This document shows, piece by piece, positions 24,018 through 32,819 of a DNA stretch of 36,813 nucleotides. This stretch comes from Flammeovirga aprica JL-4 (GTDB lineage Bacteria > Bacteroidota > Bacteroidia > Cytophagales > Flammeovirgaceae). Position 1 is the stretch's first letter; the number at the start of each line of letters is the position of its first letter. The stretch spans positions 1-36,813 of the forward strand of contig NZ_JABANE010000092.1 in NCBI RefSeq assembly GCF_012844305.1, written 5' to 3'. Both the position numbers and the translations under genes were made by a program. Below the pieces are notes generated by a model, which saw only the letters and a program-made list of their open reading frames with translations, made no database searches and was not told the origin of the DNA.

Positions 24018-27000
24018 CTATTGTAGGATCAATTTGAAAGATTGCTTCATTTCTCCATCAGAAAGAACAAGAATGTAAACTCCTTTTTTATCTGTTTGAA
24101 GTTGAATAGGAATTTTATTTTTGCCTGTTACTGTTTTTAAAGAAGCACTTTGAATTACTTTTCCATTTAAATCAACCAATTGATAGGAGAGGCTCTCATT
24201 TTGAAGAGCATTAAATTCTATTGTCGCTCTGTGATCATCGATTACTGTAGGGTACACTTTTATTGAGTTGAATAAGGCTTCATTAAGACTCTTTGTTACA
24301 GGCTCTTCTTCTATACTTTGGATATTGAGGTAAGTAATCGCCCAACCCCAATTTGGATTAACTTCATCTGATGATAATTTAAAACGTATTAGAATAGTAT
24401 CTCCTGCGTTATAAAAATCTTGTAGATCTATTTGATGTCTTACGTCTAAGGTCTCAGCTCCATTGGACCCAAGATCGGCGTACTGTTTCCAGTTGCTGTT
24501 AAAACTAGCATCATAAGAGCCTGAAATATTCACCCATTCCTCATTACCCTTTTTAGCTTCTATACTCACAAAGTCATCATCAGTAGAAACTAAAGCTACA
24601 TCTTTGTAAAAGAAATTCGAGTTGTCTTCTTTTATAATAATTGGAGTTTTCAAGTAAGAATAACTGTCGCTGTTTACCGCATAAGGGTGATTACTATGCA
24701 ATGCAGCGAAAGCAAAATTGACAACAGAAGTGTTAAAGGTAATGCCATCAGAAATGAAGTCTGAAGCTGTATTGAAATTAGTGAAGTCGTTGTAATAAGA
24801 ATCGCTTGGAGCATTGTATTCAACACCGTCAATAGTTGTGAACTTCCCTTTATAAACGCGGTTATTTTTATAGCTAATGAAATGTACTTCATTCTCAATT
24901 AAATCAGCATTAGAAACTGAAATAATATGTTCTCCAGCACTGAAGGAAGTATTAAAAGCAGTTACTCGTTCTTTTGATTTATTATACATTACAATTGAAT
25001 CAGCATCTGTAGCTATGTTGATATTGATGTCCACTCCAGAAAGAGTAGAAATATAACTGATTACTTCTGGCTGTGGGTTTTCTGGAATGTCAATTGACCA
25101 AATACCTCTACCATGCGTTCCTAAGTACACTTGATTATCACTGTATTTCATATCCCAGATACAAACATTTGGAATATCACCTTCTAATGGATGCCATGAT
25201 TCACCGCCATCTAAAGATTCAAAAACGCCGATCTCAGTGCCTGCCCATAAATAGTTGTCATTGTAAGGGAAGACCAAAAGATCATAGACAGCCACATTAG
25301 GGAATCCTGTAGTGGAGGAGTCGTTCTGATTGAAACCACTAATATCTTCCCAGTTTTCACCAAAGTCGGTTGTTTTTAGAATCTTAGGAGCATTAGGGAA
25401 TGAAAATAAAACATAAGCATTTTCCTCATAAATAGGATCAGGGACAAGTCCTGAAATTGGGCCGTCAATTGAAAGGTTACCTGCATTGTTACTTGTAGCG
25501 TTAAAAGTAATGCCATCATCTTTTGATAGGTATAAAGCATCACTGAAATCATGACCAGCCCAAACAATGTCTGTATTTGCTTCAGACACTTCAATGTCCA
25601 TAAAGGTATCAATGTTCCAATTGATGGAGTTAATGGCAGATAAAGACCAGTTAGAACCGAAGTCGGCAGACCTCCATACGCCTTGTTGACCAACAGCGTA
25701 AACAACATCTGGATTCTGCTTTGAATTTGCTAATTTGGTAATAAAAGGGGCATTTTCATTGTCGTCCCTCAAACCGCTTGTACTTCTAAAAAAGGAGTTT
25801 CCTCCATCATTACTTCTGTATATATTATTATTGTAGATAGTTCCAAGAATTTTATTTCCATCTTCACTGTGCCATACTGCATCAAAACCATCACCACCAA
25901 TAAACATTTTATAATTGGAATCTTTAGTAGGGTTTTCAAAGGAAATCCATGTGCCATTGTCTTGAGATCCTCCTATGTATTGGTTCTCTCCAGTTTTCTT
26001 GTCAATGCCATAAAATTGTGTAGTGTTATAGCCATATCCTGCAAAGGTCCAATCACCATCTTCTTCACCTGGGTTAGTCCCTTCATTAGAGTAATAAACA
26101 CCACCGTCATTGGTATTGATAATGTAAAATTGATCAGGCGTTGTTTTTACCGAGACGAAAGAGTGATGGTCGGGATGAAGGCCTTCTACCACTGTATTGC
26201 CAGTAATGAAAAGAGAAGGGTTGATAGGGTTTCTTACATTATTAGCATTATAGGCATCAGAAACTCTTTGAAACTCAATTCCGTTTTGATCATTAATGAT
26301 ATTGATTTTCCAAATGTCGACCCCTCCAACATAAAAAGAATTTTCATCATAGGGGTGAGCCATAATCGCATTATCATACCAGCCTTGACCGCCTAAATAA
26401 GCCTCATTGACATCTGCTTGTAAAAGGGTCCATGTAGCACCCGCATCTCTTGATAAATACAAGTTGCCATCTTCACTAGCATCACCTTTTCCAGCAAAAG
26501 AGGCATAGATGTAATCCGTATTAACTGGAGAGACGGCAATTTCTATTCTTTGATCACCCCCAACATTGAAATTATAGCCAGATAAAGCGGTCCAAGACGC
26601 ACCCATATCAACAGACTTTAAGATGCCTACATTTTTAACAGCAGCGTATTGAATATTAAAATCGTCTGGACTTGCAACTACTTGCAAGATGGCGAAACCA
26701 AAATCACGTCTTCTTTCTTCATAAGTTTTCCTCCAAGATTGTCCGCCATCTTTGCTGACGAAAATAGAAGATTTATAACCACTTCCAGGGTTAGCTGAGG
26801 TACAGACCGTTAAATTATCAGGGTTGGCAGGGTCAATAATCAAGCGGTTCACAATCTGAAAATCTTCATTGTCTAAAGTGTTTTCTAAACTAAACCAAGA
26901 ATTGCCTCCATCTGTTGATTTAAAAATACCGTCACCTTTCACTCCATCAATATTTCCATAACCTTCTCCAGTACACGCGTACCAAATGTTAGGATTACTT

Positions 27001-27542
27001 TCTGATTGACTAATATGTGAAACAGAAAGGGTAGGAAGGTTATCCGTTAAAGGAGTCCAGTTTTGTCCTTTGTCTGTAGTTTTCCAGATACCGCCAGAAA
27101 CAGAACCAGCAATCCATGTATTATTAGAAGCGTCATTTTTATCCACTACAATTGCCCTTGTCCTTCCGGGAGCGTTATTAGGGCCTCTCTCAATCCACTT
27201 CTCATTCGACACCGTTTCAGTGGTCCTTCTATTACTTTTGAAATAAGCGTTCGCTTTTAAAGTTTCTTTAAGTTTATATCCTTTCTCATACTGATTTATG
27301 TTATTCCCTTTTCTGACTTTGAGCGAATTCATCAGCTCAATGAATTTATCCGGTTTATCAGATTTGGTATAGCCTTCAGCATTCTTTTTGATTCTTTTGC
27401 TTTGATACCTTTCCAGTTGAATGTCTTTAGACAGGTGGATCGGACTATTCTCAGAAGTGTTATTTGTCTGATGCGAATAATAAAAAACTCCTGCCGTTGT
27501 GATGAAGATTAATATTGAAAATAAGCTTTTTTGATTGATCAT
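24018..27542 (-). CDS. Large exported BNR/sortilin-like repeat protein with T9SS tail
   Basis: The 1174-residue protein begins with a hydrophobic signal segment (SILIFITTAGVFYYS) and a basic pro-region. WIERGPNNAPGRTRAIVVD then opens a long beta-propeller region with at least ten BNR/Asp-box motifs of the S-x-D-x-G-x-x-W type: KTTDKGQNW, KSTDGGNSW, VSKDGGQSW, KSVDMGASW, LSRDAGATW, RSNDGGNSF, RSADFGSNW, LSKDDGITF, KTTDFGENW and ESLDGGESW. This is the sortilin/VPS10-like arrangement rather than a proven sialidase: no sialidase RIP motif or arginine triad was seen. A later beta-rich region follows. The last ~85 residues (from FNSIKVYPTV) form a type IX secretion sorting domain, so it should cross the outer membrane and be attached to or released from the surface. 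Function unknown. Confidence 0.85.
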   Translation of the reverse strand: MINQKSLFSILIFITTAGVFYYSHQTNNTSENSPIHLSKDIQLERYQSKRIKKNAEGYTKSDKPDKFIELMNSLKVRKGNNINQYEKGYKLKETLKANAYFKSNRRTTETVSNEKWIERGPNNAPGRTRAIVVDKNDASNNTWIAGSVSGGIWKTTDKGQNWTPLTDNLPTLSVSHISQSESNPNIWYACTGEGYGNIDGVKGDGIFKSTDGGNSWFSLENTLDNEDFQIVNRLIIDPANPDNLTVCTSANPGSGYKSSIFVSKDGGQSWRKTYEERRRDFGFAILQVVASPDDFNIQYAAVKNVGILKSVDMGASWTALSGYNFNVGGDQRIEIAVSPVNTDYIYASFAGKGDASEDGNLYLSRDAGATWTLLQADVNEAYLGGQGWYDNAIMAHPYDENSFYVGGVDIWKINIINDQNGIEFQRVSDAYNANNVRNPINPSLFITGNTVVEGLHPDHHSFVSVKTTPDQFYIINTNDGGVYYSNEGTNPGEEDGDWTFAGYGYNTTQFYGIDKKTGENQYIGGSQDNGTWISFENPTKDSNYKMFIGGDGFDAVWHSEDGNKILGTIYNNNIYRSNDGGNSFFRSTSGLRDDNENAPFITKLANSKQNPDVVYAVGQQGVWRSADFGSNWSLSAINSINWNIDTFMDIEVSEANTDIVWAGHDFSDALYLSKDDGITFNATSNNAGNLSIDGPISGLVPDPIYEENAYVLFSFPNAPKILKTTDFGENWEDISGFNQNDSSTTGFPNVAVYDLLVFPYNDNYLWAGTEIGVFESLDGGESWHPLEGDIPNVCIWDMKYSDNQVYLGTHGRGIWSIDIPENPQPEVISYISTLSGVDININIATDADSIVMYNKSKERVTAFNTSFSAGEHIISVSNADLIENEVHFISYKNNRVYKGKFTTIDGVEYNAPSDSYYNDFTNFNTASDFISDGITFNTSVVNFAFAALHSNHPYAVNSDSYSYLKTPIIIKEDNSNFFYKDVALVSTDDDFVSIEAKKGNEEWVNISGSYDASFNSNWKQYADLGSNGAETLDVRHQIDLQDFYNAGDTILIRFKLSSDEVNPNWGWAITYLNIQSIEEEPVTKSLNEALFNSIKVYPTVIDDHRATIEFNALQNESLSYQLVDLNGKVIQSASLKTVTGKNKIPIQLQTDKKGVYILVLSDGEMKQSFKLILQ

Positions 27543-27918
27543 TGATCTTGGTGATTATAAGTAATGCTTCTGTTAGATGATTTTCAAAAGAAAATGAAAA
27601 AGTGATCTATCGCCCTTTATCATTTTACAGAAAATGTTTTCTCTGTAATAAGAGAACATCAAATAAATGTAAAGGTTGTAAAAAAAATATATTAATAAAG
27701 TTTTGATCTTAATTTTTACAAATATTAAGAATATCTAAATTGTTGTATATTCGATAGGGCAGATAGAAGCATATATCCTAAGTAAAGTGTCGTTTTTATC
27801 ATTAATTTACTCGAATAATACAATAAAAAAGCATGAAAAGTATTACTTTTGAAAGAAGACTATTATTAGGAACATTTAGTTGTGGAAACGAAGACTTAAA
27901 TTGAAGTCTATCTAAGTT
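27543..27918. other. Divergent intergenic region upstream of pdxA and the BNR-protein gene
   Basis: This 376-base AT-rich gap serves two divergent genes. I see one good Bacteroidota -7 box for pdxA (27844-27851) and the imperfect palindrome AGAAAATGTTTTCT around 27630. No clear minus-strand promoter and no gene were found. Confidence 0.5.
27844..27851 (+). promoter_or_regulatory. Probable pdxA -7 element
   Basis: TACTTTTG matches the Bacteroidota sigma-ABfr -7 consensus TAnnTTTG and lies 67 bases before the pdxA ATG. No clear TTG/TTTG -33 box was found at the expected distance, so the call rests on one element. Confidence 0.35.
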
Positions 27919-29286
27919 ATGAGAGAGAATAAAAATCAAAAAAATAATAGAAGATCTGACAAGCCTCGTATTGGTATTACTATCGGTGATTACAATGGAA
28001 TCGGACCGGAGGTTATCGTAAAGGTTTTACAAGATAAACGTATAACAAATATTTGTACCCCAGTTGTGTATGGTTCTGGAAGAATCCTGACGAAATACAA
28101 AAGAATATTGGGAATTGAAGATTTTACTTATCATCAGTTCAATAACAACAGTTATCTGCATGATCAAAAGATCAATGTAGTTAATTGCTGGTCTGATGTG
28201 CAGGAGTTAGAGCCTGGTAAAGTAAGTGAATCGGCAGGGAAATGTGCTTATCTATCGATCGATAAAGCATCAGAAGATCTTAAGTCAGAAGTAATTGATG
28301 CGGTAGTTACAGCTCCAATCAACAAAGAGAATATTCAAAGTGAGGACTTCAATTATGCAGGTCACACAGAATACTATCAAGAAAACTTCGCTACAAAAGG
28401 GGATACATTAATGACGCTTTGTGATGGTGATTTGAGAGTTGGTGTTGTTACAGGACATATTCCTTTGAAAGATGTTGCAGCAAGCATTACAAAAGAAAGA
28501 CTGTCTTCTAAATTAAATGTGTTCCTTGAGTCATTGAAGAACGATTTCGGAATTGCTAAACCGAAGATTGCAGTGATGGGATTGAATCCGCATGCTGGTG
28601 AAAATGGTCTTTTAGGTGATGAAGAAATCAATATTATCGGTCCTGTAGTGAAGGAATTCAAAAAGAGAGGAAATCTTGTTTTTGGTCCATTCCCGTCTGA
28701 TGGTTTCTTTGGAACCTTGTCTTTCAAAAACTATGATGGTGTACTTTGTATGTATCACGATCAAGGCTTGATTCCTTTTAAATTACATGCTTTTGAAAAT
28801 GGTGTGAATTACACTGCGGGATTAAGTATTGTTAGGACATCTCCAGATCATGGAACTGCGTATAATATTGCAGGTAAAGGTATTGCTGATGAAAAATCAT
28901 TCAGAGCGGCACTTATGCAGGCAGTAGATATTGTAAAAGTAAGATCTAATGTTGTAACCAATCAAATCAGACCAAATGCTAAACAAATGCTTCAAGATCG
29001 TAAAGATCAGATGAAGGTTCAAAAAGCGTTAGAAGTATCAACTGAAGGTGCTGAAGAGTTTGATTTGAGTGAGTTGGAAGCTGGTGAACGCAAAGAGGAG
29101 CAAGTAACTCGTCAGCAGAAAATGCTTGAAAATAAAAATAAGGGAGGTAATCAAAAACAAGATCGCCGACCTAATAATCAAAATAAAGAGCATTGGAAGC
29201 CAAGAAAGAATTTTAAAGGAGGAAACAGAAATGCGGGAGATCAACAACAACAAAAACCAATTAAACAAGATAAAGAGGTTAAGTAG
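27919..29286 (+). CDS. pdxA: 4-hydroxythreonine-4-phosphate dehydrogenase with a long basic tail
   Basis: PdxA oxidises 4-phosphohydroxy-L-threonine in the DXP-dependent pyridoxal 5'-phosphate pathway. Residues ~15-350 are the enzyme: RIGITIGDYNGIGPEVIVKV, VTAPINKENI, AGHTEYY, GLNPHAGENGLLG, GPFPSDGFF, YHDQGLIPFK and TSPDHGTAYNIAG, with the metal-binding His residues in place. The usual length is ~330-350, but this protein has 455. The extra ~105 residues (351-455) are low complexity, rich in N, Q, K and R (RRPNNQNKEHWKPRKNFKGG), and surely disordered. The N-terminus is also basic (MRENKNQKNNRRSD). The end overlaps the next gene by 56 bases. It begins an apparent pdxA-DUF3299-fur unit. Confidence 0.92.
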   Translation: MRENKNQKNNRRSDKPRIGITIGDYNGIGPEVIVKVLQDKRITNICTPVVYGSGRILTKYKRILGIEDFTYHQFNNNSYLHDQKINVVNCWSDVQELEPGKVSESAGKCAYLSIDKASEDLKSEVIDAVVTAPINKENIQSEDFNYAGHTEYYQENFATKGDTLMTLCDGDLRVGVVTGHIPLKDVAASITKERLSSKLNVFLESLKNDFGIAKPKIAVMGLNPHAGENGLLGDEEINIIGPVVKEFKKRGNLVFGPFPSDGFFGTLSFKNYDGVLCMYHDQGLIPFKLHAFENGVNYTAGLSIVRTSPDHGTAYNIAGKGIADEKSFRAALMQAVDIVKVRSNVVTNQIRPNAKQMLQDRKDQMKVQKALEVSTEGAEEFDLSELEAGERKEEQVTRQQKMLENKNKGGNQKQDRRPNNQNKEHWKPRKNFKGGNRNAGDQQQQKPIKQDKEVK

Positions 29287-29728
29287 TAAAGTAATTTTTA
29301 TTCCTTTATTGATTTCTGTATTCATTTTAGCAGGGTTTGCAGGGCCAAACCCTAATTATGAATTATGGAAAAAACTCTTGAATGTAGATTGGGAATATAA
29401 ATACAGTGAGGAGTTTGAGATGGATGTGCCACTACCTATTTTCCCAAACAATGTAAAGAAAATGGATGGGCAAGAAGTGACAATCAGAGGTTTTGTGCTG
29501 CCGGTTGAAACAACAGACGGTTCAATTATGATTTCATACTATCCGTTTTCAAGTTGTTTTTTCTGTGGAGGTGCTGGTCCTGAATCCGTTATTGCTGTAT
29601 TTTTGAAAAACGAAAGAGAAATAGACGAAGAAGAAGCGACTTTCAAAGGTGTTCTTCATTTAAATGATGAAGAAACAGGACTTATTTATGAATTAAAAGA
29701 CGCTGTTGAAGCAAATTCAAATTACTAA
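29231..29728 (+). CDS. DUF3299-like anchored periplasmic protein with CxxC
   Basis: I set the start at ATG 29231, giving about 165 residues. It yields a basic n-region (NKNQLNKIKRLSSK) and one hydrophobic segment (VIFIPLLISVFILAGF), so a signal peptide or anchor precedes a periplasmic domain. Earlier in-frame starts lie deep within pdxA. The domain includes QEVTIRGFVLPVE, ISYYPFSSCFFCGGAGPESV and later FKGVLHLN, consistent with DUF3299 and its C-x-x-C. The cysteine pair may bind metal or act in redox chemistry; the function is not established. It overlaps pdxA by 56 bases and is followed after 3 bases by a Fur-family gene. A metal-linked role is a contextual inference. Confidence 0.7.
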   Translation: MREINNNKNQLNKIKRLSSKVIFIPLLISVFILAGFAGPNPNYELWKKLLNVDWEYKYSEEFEMDVPLPIFPNNVKKMDGQEVTIRGFVLPVETTDGSIMISYYPFSSCFFCGGAGPESVIAVFLKNEREIDEEEATFKGVLHLNDEETGLIYELKDAVEANSNY

Positions 29729-29731
29729 GCT

Positions 29732-30196
29732 ATGGAAGAGATAAAAGCATTATTTATAAAATACCTTGAGGAAAAGAAGTTAAGGAAAACTCCTGAGCGT
29801 TTTGCCATCATGGAAGAGATATATGGTAGAGGAGGACATTTCGATGTTGAATCACTGTATATCAATATGAAAAATAAAAATTACAGAGTAAGTAGAGCGA
29901 CTGTTTACAATACATTAGATTTACTTTTAGACTGTAACCTTATCACAAAGCATCAGTTTGGGAAAAACTTAGCACTTTATGAAAAGGCTCACGGTTTTAA
30001 ACAGCACGATCACCTGATCTGTAAGGAGTGTAATAAGATCTTAGAGTTTTGTGATCCACGTATTCAGAAAATCCAGCAGATGGTAGAAGAGATTTATGAT
30101 TTTGAAATTGAAAGTCATTCATTGAATTTCTACGGAAGCTGTAGAAAAGAAGACTGCGAAGGTAAACAAAAGAAAGAAGAAGTTACTGAAGAGTAA
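29732..30196 (+). CDS. Fur-family transcriptional regulator
   Basis: The 154-residue protein has the Fur layout. An N-terminal winged helix carries LRKTPERFAIMEEIYGRGGH and YRVSRATVYNTLDLLLDCNL. A dimerisation domain follows with HDHLICKECNKILEF (the H-x-H and C-x-x-C of the structural zinc site) and a C-terminal CRKEDCEGK cysteine pair. Metal specificity (Fe, Zn, or peroxide sensing) cannot be told from sequence alone, so I give no symbol. It closes the pdxA-DUF3299-fur run with 3-base spacing, suggesting co-transcription and perhaps control of the DUF3299 protein or of its own operon. No palindromic Fur box was found in this window. Confidence 0.9.
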   Translation: MEEIKALFIKYLEEKKLRKTPERFAIMEEIYGRGGHFDVESLYINMKNKNYRVSRATVYNTLDLLLDCNLITKHQFGKNLALYEKAHGFKQHDHLICKECNKILEFCDPRIQKIQQMVEEIYDFEIESHSLNFYGSCRKEDCEGKQKKEEVTEE

Positions 30197-30203
30197 TTCA
30201 AAT

Positions 30204-30238
30204 AAAAATGACCTGTTTTAAAAGAGCAGGTCATTTTT
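30204..30238. terminator. Compact two-way terminator overlapping a coding end
   Basis: AAAAATGACCTG (30204-30215) pairs with CAGGTCATTTTT (30227-30238), followed by a T-run for fur. The minus-strand aminotransferase gene ends inside the loop (stop at 30218-30220), so its last codons (KNDLLF) are the right arm of the hairpin. Confidence 0.85.
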
Positions 30239-31336
30239 TTTATAAAAGGTGTTGACTTGATTCGCTATATAAACGATATCTTTATATGCTAAGCCAATAA
30301 ATAGGGGAAGGCTTAGTAATATTTTGGAAAGCTTTTCTGTTACAGGAAAATCACCCTCTTTATACCCTAAAATAGTACAGGCTTTCTGCAGATGAGGTGG
30401 AATAGGGTAATGAATTTGTGTGTCAATTCCTTTTGAACTTAAAAAATCCTGAAGCTGATCTCTCTGTTGGCATTCAATGGTAAAAAGGTGGTATACAGAA
30501 ATTGAGTTATCAGTGATACTTTGCTTTTTAATACGATCATCAAGCAATTGATGGTAATGTGATGCAATAGTTCTTCGCTCATTATTCCAATCCTTCAAGA
30601 ATTTAAGTTTTATGTTCAAAATTCCAGCTTGAATTTCATCTAGTCTAGAGTTGCAACCACTTACATCCGAAAAATATTTTTTAGCACTTCCATAATTCCT
30701 TAACTTTTTAAGATCTTCATAAAGTGTCTTGGAATTTATGGTTATTGCTCCTCCATCCCCAAAGCAACCTAAATTTTTAGCAGGGTAGAAGCTAGTAGCG
30801 TTTAAGATTCCGAAACTACCTGTTTTTCTCCCTTTATAAGAAGCTCCATGTGCTTGTGCGTTATCTTCAATCACATGAAGGTTATTCTTTAGAGCAATTG
30901 ATTCAATACGTTCCATATCACAAGGATTCCCATAAAGATGAACAACAATAATTGCTTTTGTCTTAGCAGTTATATAGTTCTCAATCTGAAGATAATCAAT
31001 TGTATATGTATTTGGATTAACATCTACCAAAATGGGTTTTGCACCCACTTCCATTATTGCCAAAATTGTAGCAATAAACGTATGTGCGGGGGCAATCACT
31101 TCGTCTCCTTCCTTTATTCCCAAAGCAATTAGAGAAAGTTTTAAAGCATCCAAACCATTTCCAACACCTACACAATAGGAGGTGTTGGAAAAAGCAGCAT
31201 ATTCCTTTTCAAATTGCTCAAGCTTATCACCTAAGATAAAATGATTAGAAGCTACGGTATGTAAAATATCAGCTTCAACCTCTTTTTTGATAATGGCATT
31301 TTGATTCTCTAATGAGACAAAAGGGATTTTCTTCAT
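30218..31336 (-). CDS. DegT/DnrJ/EryC1-family sugar aminotransferase
   Basis: The 372-residue PLP enzyme is of the family that aminates nucleotide-linked keto sugars. Visible motifs are PFVSLENQNAIIKKEVE at the start, VGVGNGLDALKLSLIALGI (phosphate-binding region), EVIAPAHTFIATILAI, HLYGNPCDM, VIEDNAQAHGASYKGRKTGS and SFYPAKNLGCFGDGG, with the Schiff-base lysine in PAK. Family members make amino sugars for O-antigen, capsule or glycan modification. The exact substrate is not readable and no other sugar-modification gene is adjacent. It starts 8 bases after murF on the same strand and so is probably co-transcribed with it, which hints at a cell-envelope role. Confidence 0.9.
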   Translation of the reverse strand: MKKIPFVSLENQNAIIKKEVEADILHTVASNHFILGDKLEQFEKEYAAFSNTSYCVGVGNGLDALKLSLIALGIKEGDEVIAPAHTFIATILAIMEVGAKPILVDVNPNTYTIDYLQIENYITAKTKAIIVVHLYGNPCDMERIESIALKNNLHVIEDNAQAHGASYKGRKTGSFGILNATSFYPAKNLGCFGDGGAITINSKTLYEDLKKLRNYGSAKKYFSDVSGCNSRLDEIQAGILNIKLKFLKDWNNERRTIASHYHQLLDDRIKKQSITDNSISVYHLFTIECQQRDQLQDFLSSKGIDTQIHYPIPPHLQKACTILGYKEGDFPVTEKLSKILLSLPLFIGLAYKDIVYIANQVNTFYKKNDLLF

Positions 31337-31344
31337 CTTAGTGT

Positions 31345-32625
31345 TTATAAGATCTCTTTAATAACCTCAAGACCCATACTTCTTGAACCTTTAATAAGAA
31401 TGAGGTGGTTATTGATACTTTCGTTTTTGATTACTTCTAAAGCTTCCTCTTTTGTTTTAAAGAATTTTGCTTGATCATTTTGATGTTCGAAGAAACGCTC
31501 ACCAATAAATATATTTATATCAAAATTAAGCTTTAATGCTTGATCAACGATATTTTGATGCTCTTCTTTACTGATTTCACCTAATTCAAACATGTCACCC
31601 AAAACGAATGCTTTAGGAATTGAACTTTCGATCTTATCTAAATTCTCTAAAGCAACTTCAACCGATGATGGGTTAGCATTATATGCATCTAATATTAATG
31701 TATTTTTTTCTGTTTTTAGAATTTCAGATCTGTTGTTGGTAGGCTTATAAGATGAAATGGCTTTGTTCATATTTTCAACCGTAACGCCTAATTTTTTACC
31801 GACACAAAAAGCTGTAAGTATATTTTCAAAGTTATAAGCACCAAAAAGCTGTGTTTCAATTCTATTTTCTTGTCTGTCTTGATAAACAATAAAAGGGTTT
31901 ACCTCTATAAATTCAAGATTAGCATAATCATATTCCTGTCCATAATATACGGGTGATTTCATACGCTTTGACATATTATATAAAATAGGATCTTTAGAGT
32001 TGATATAGATCAATCCTTCATTTTTGATCAAATAATCAAATACCTCACTCTTGGCTCTAACATTCTGCTCAAAACTTCCAAACCCTTCAATATGATCTTT
32101 TCCAATATTGGTAACAAACCCTTGATTTGGAAAAGCAATCGTACATAATTCAGCCACTTCACCCACATGATTATCTCCCATTTCAATTAATGCCACTTCT
32201 GTATTCAAAGGCATTGAAAGTAGGGTAAGAGGTACACCAATATGATTGTTGAAATTGCCTTTTGTGGCATGTGTCTTAAAAGTAGTAGAACATATCTTAA
32301 GCAAAATCTCTTTTGTAGTTGTTTTTCCATTCGAACCTGTAACGGCTATAACCGGAATGTCGAACTGCTGTCTGTGATATTTTGCCAGCTCCTGTAAAGT
32401 GGTTAAAACATCATCAACTACAATATATTGGTCAGAAATAGCCACTTCTTTATCATCAACAATAGAAAATGCAGCCCCTTTTTCAAGTGCAGATTTTGCA
32501 TATTTATTGCCATCAAAATTACCGCCCTTCAATGCAAAAAAAAGTGACCCTTCAGGTACGTTTCTAGAGTCCGTTGTTATTGTACTGTGTTCTAGGTATA
32601 TAGTATATAGTTTTTCAATATTCAT
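31345..32625 (-). CDS. murF: UDP-MurNAc-tripeptide--D-Ala-D-Ala ligase
   Basis: MurF adds D-Ala-D-Ala to UDP-MurNAc-tripeptide, the last cytosolic step in building the peptidoglycan precursor. The 426-residue length is typical. The N-terminal domain has TTDSRNVPEGSLFFALKG, the ATP loop is VTGSNGKTTTKE (about residues 94-105), and ATKGNFNNHIGVPLT and VALIEMGDNHVGE follow. The C-terminal domain has LDAYNANPSSVEVAL and VLGDMFELGE. The start ATG at 32625 gives the expected N-terminus. It leads a two-gene unit with the aminotransferase and is divergent from mdh. Confidence 0.96.
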   Translation of the reverse strand: MNIEKLYTIYLEHSTITTDSRNVPEGSLFFALKGGNFDGNKYAKSALEKGAAFSIVDDKEVAISDQYIVVDDVLTTLQELAKYHRQQFDIPVIAVTGSNGKTTTKEILLKICSTTFKTHATKGNFNNHIGVPLTLLSMPLNTEVALIEMGDNHVGEVAELCTIAFPNQGFVTNIGKDHIEGFGSFEQNVRAKSEVFDYLIKNEGLIYINSKDPILYNMSKRMKSPVYYGQEYDYANLEFIEVNPFIVYQDRQENRIETQLFGAYNFENILTAFCVGKKLGVTVENMNKAISSYKPTNNRSEILKTEKNTLILDAYNANPSSVEVALENLDKIESSIPKAFVLGDMFELGEISKEEHQNIVDQALKLNFDINIFIGERFFEHQNDQAKFFKTKEEALEVIKNESINNHLILIKGSRSMGLEVIKEIL

Positions 32626-32753
32626 ATCAAAGATGGATTTTTTTTATGCAATCTGTTAAGATATTTTCTATTATGCAATTATCTCGAAATTTAGAAAGTG
32701 ACAAAAGTCATGTTTATGAATTTCTATAATCACTCAAAAAAGTTACAAAAATA

Positions 32754-32766
32754 TCGCAAATTGCGA
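32754..32766. promoter_or_regulatory. Perfect 13-nt palindrome upstream of mdh
   Basis: TCGCAA-A-TTGCGA is an exact odd-length palindrome, 54 bases before mdh and in the divergent gap with murF. It could be an operator for a dimeric regulator. There is no independent support. Confidence 0.3.
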
Positions 32767-32819
32767 GAGTAAAACATTTACAAATAAACTTATAATTAAT
32801 TTTTTAAATCTCGCATAAA

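Noticed and set aside
25869..26396. 175-residue plus-strand ORF inside the BNR-repeat gene
   Set aside because: It lies opposite the well-supported repeat protein; its composition reflects the reversed repeats.
27833..27904. A 23-residue ORF (MKSITFERRL...) upstream of pdxA
   Set aside because: It overlaps the TACTTTTG -7-like element and has no family or ribosome-site support, so it is more likely promoter DNA.
29126..29230. N-terminal extension of the DUF3299 protein within pdxA
   Set aside because: It would place 35 basic residues in front of a normal signal segment. The extension is explained by the other frame of the pdxA tail.
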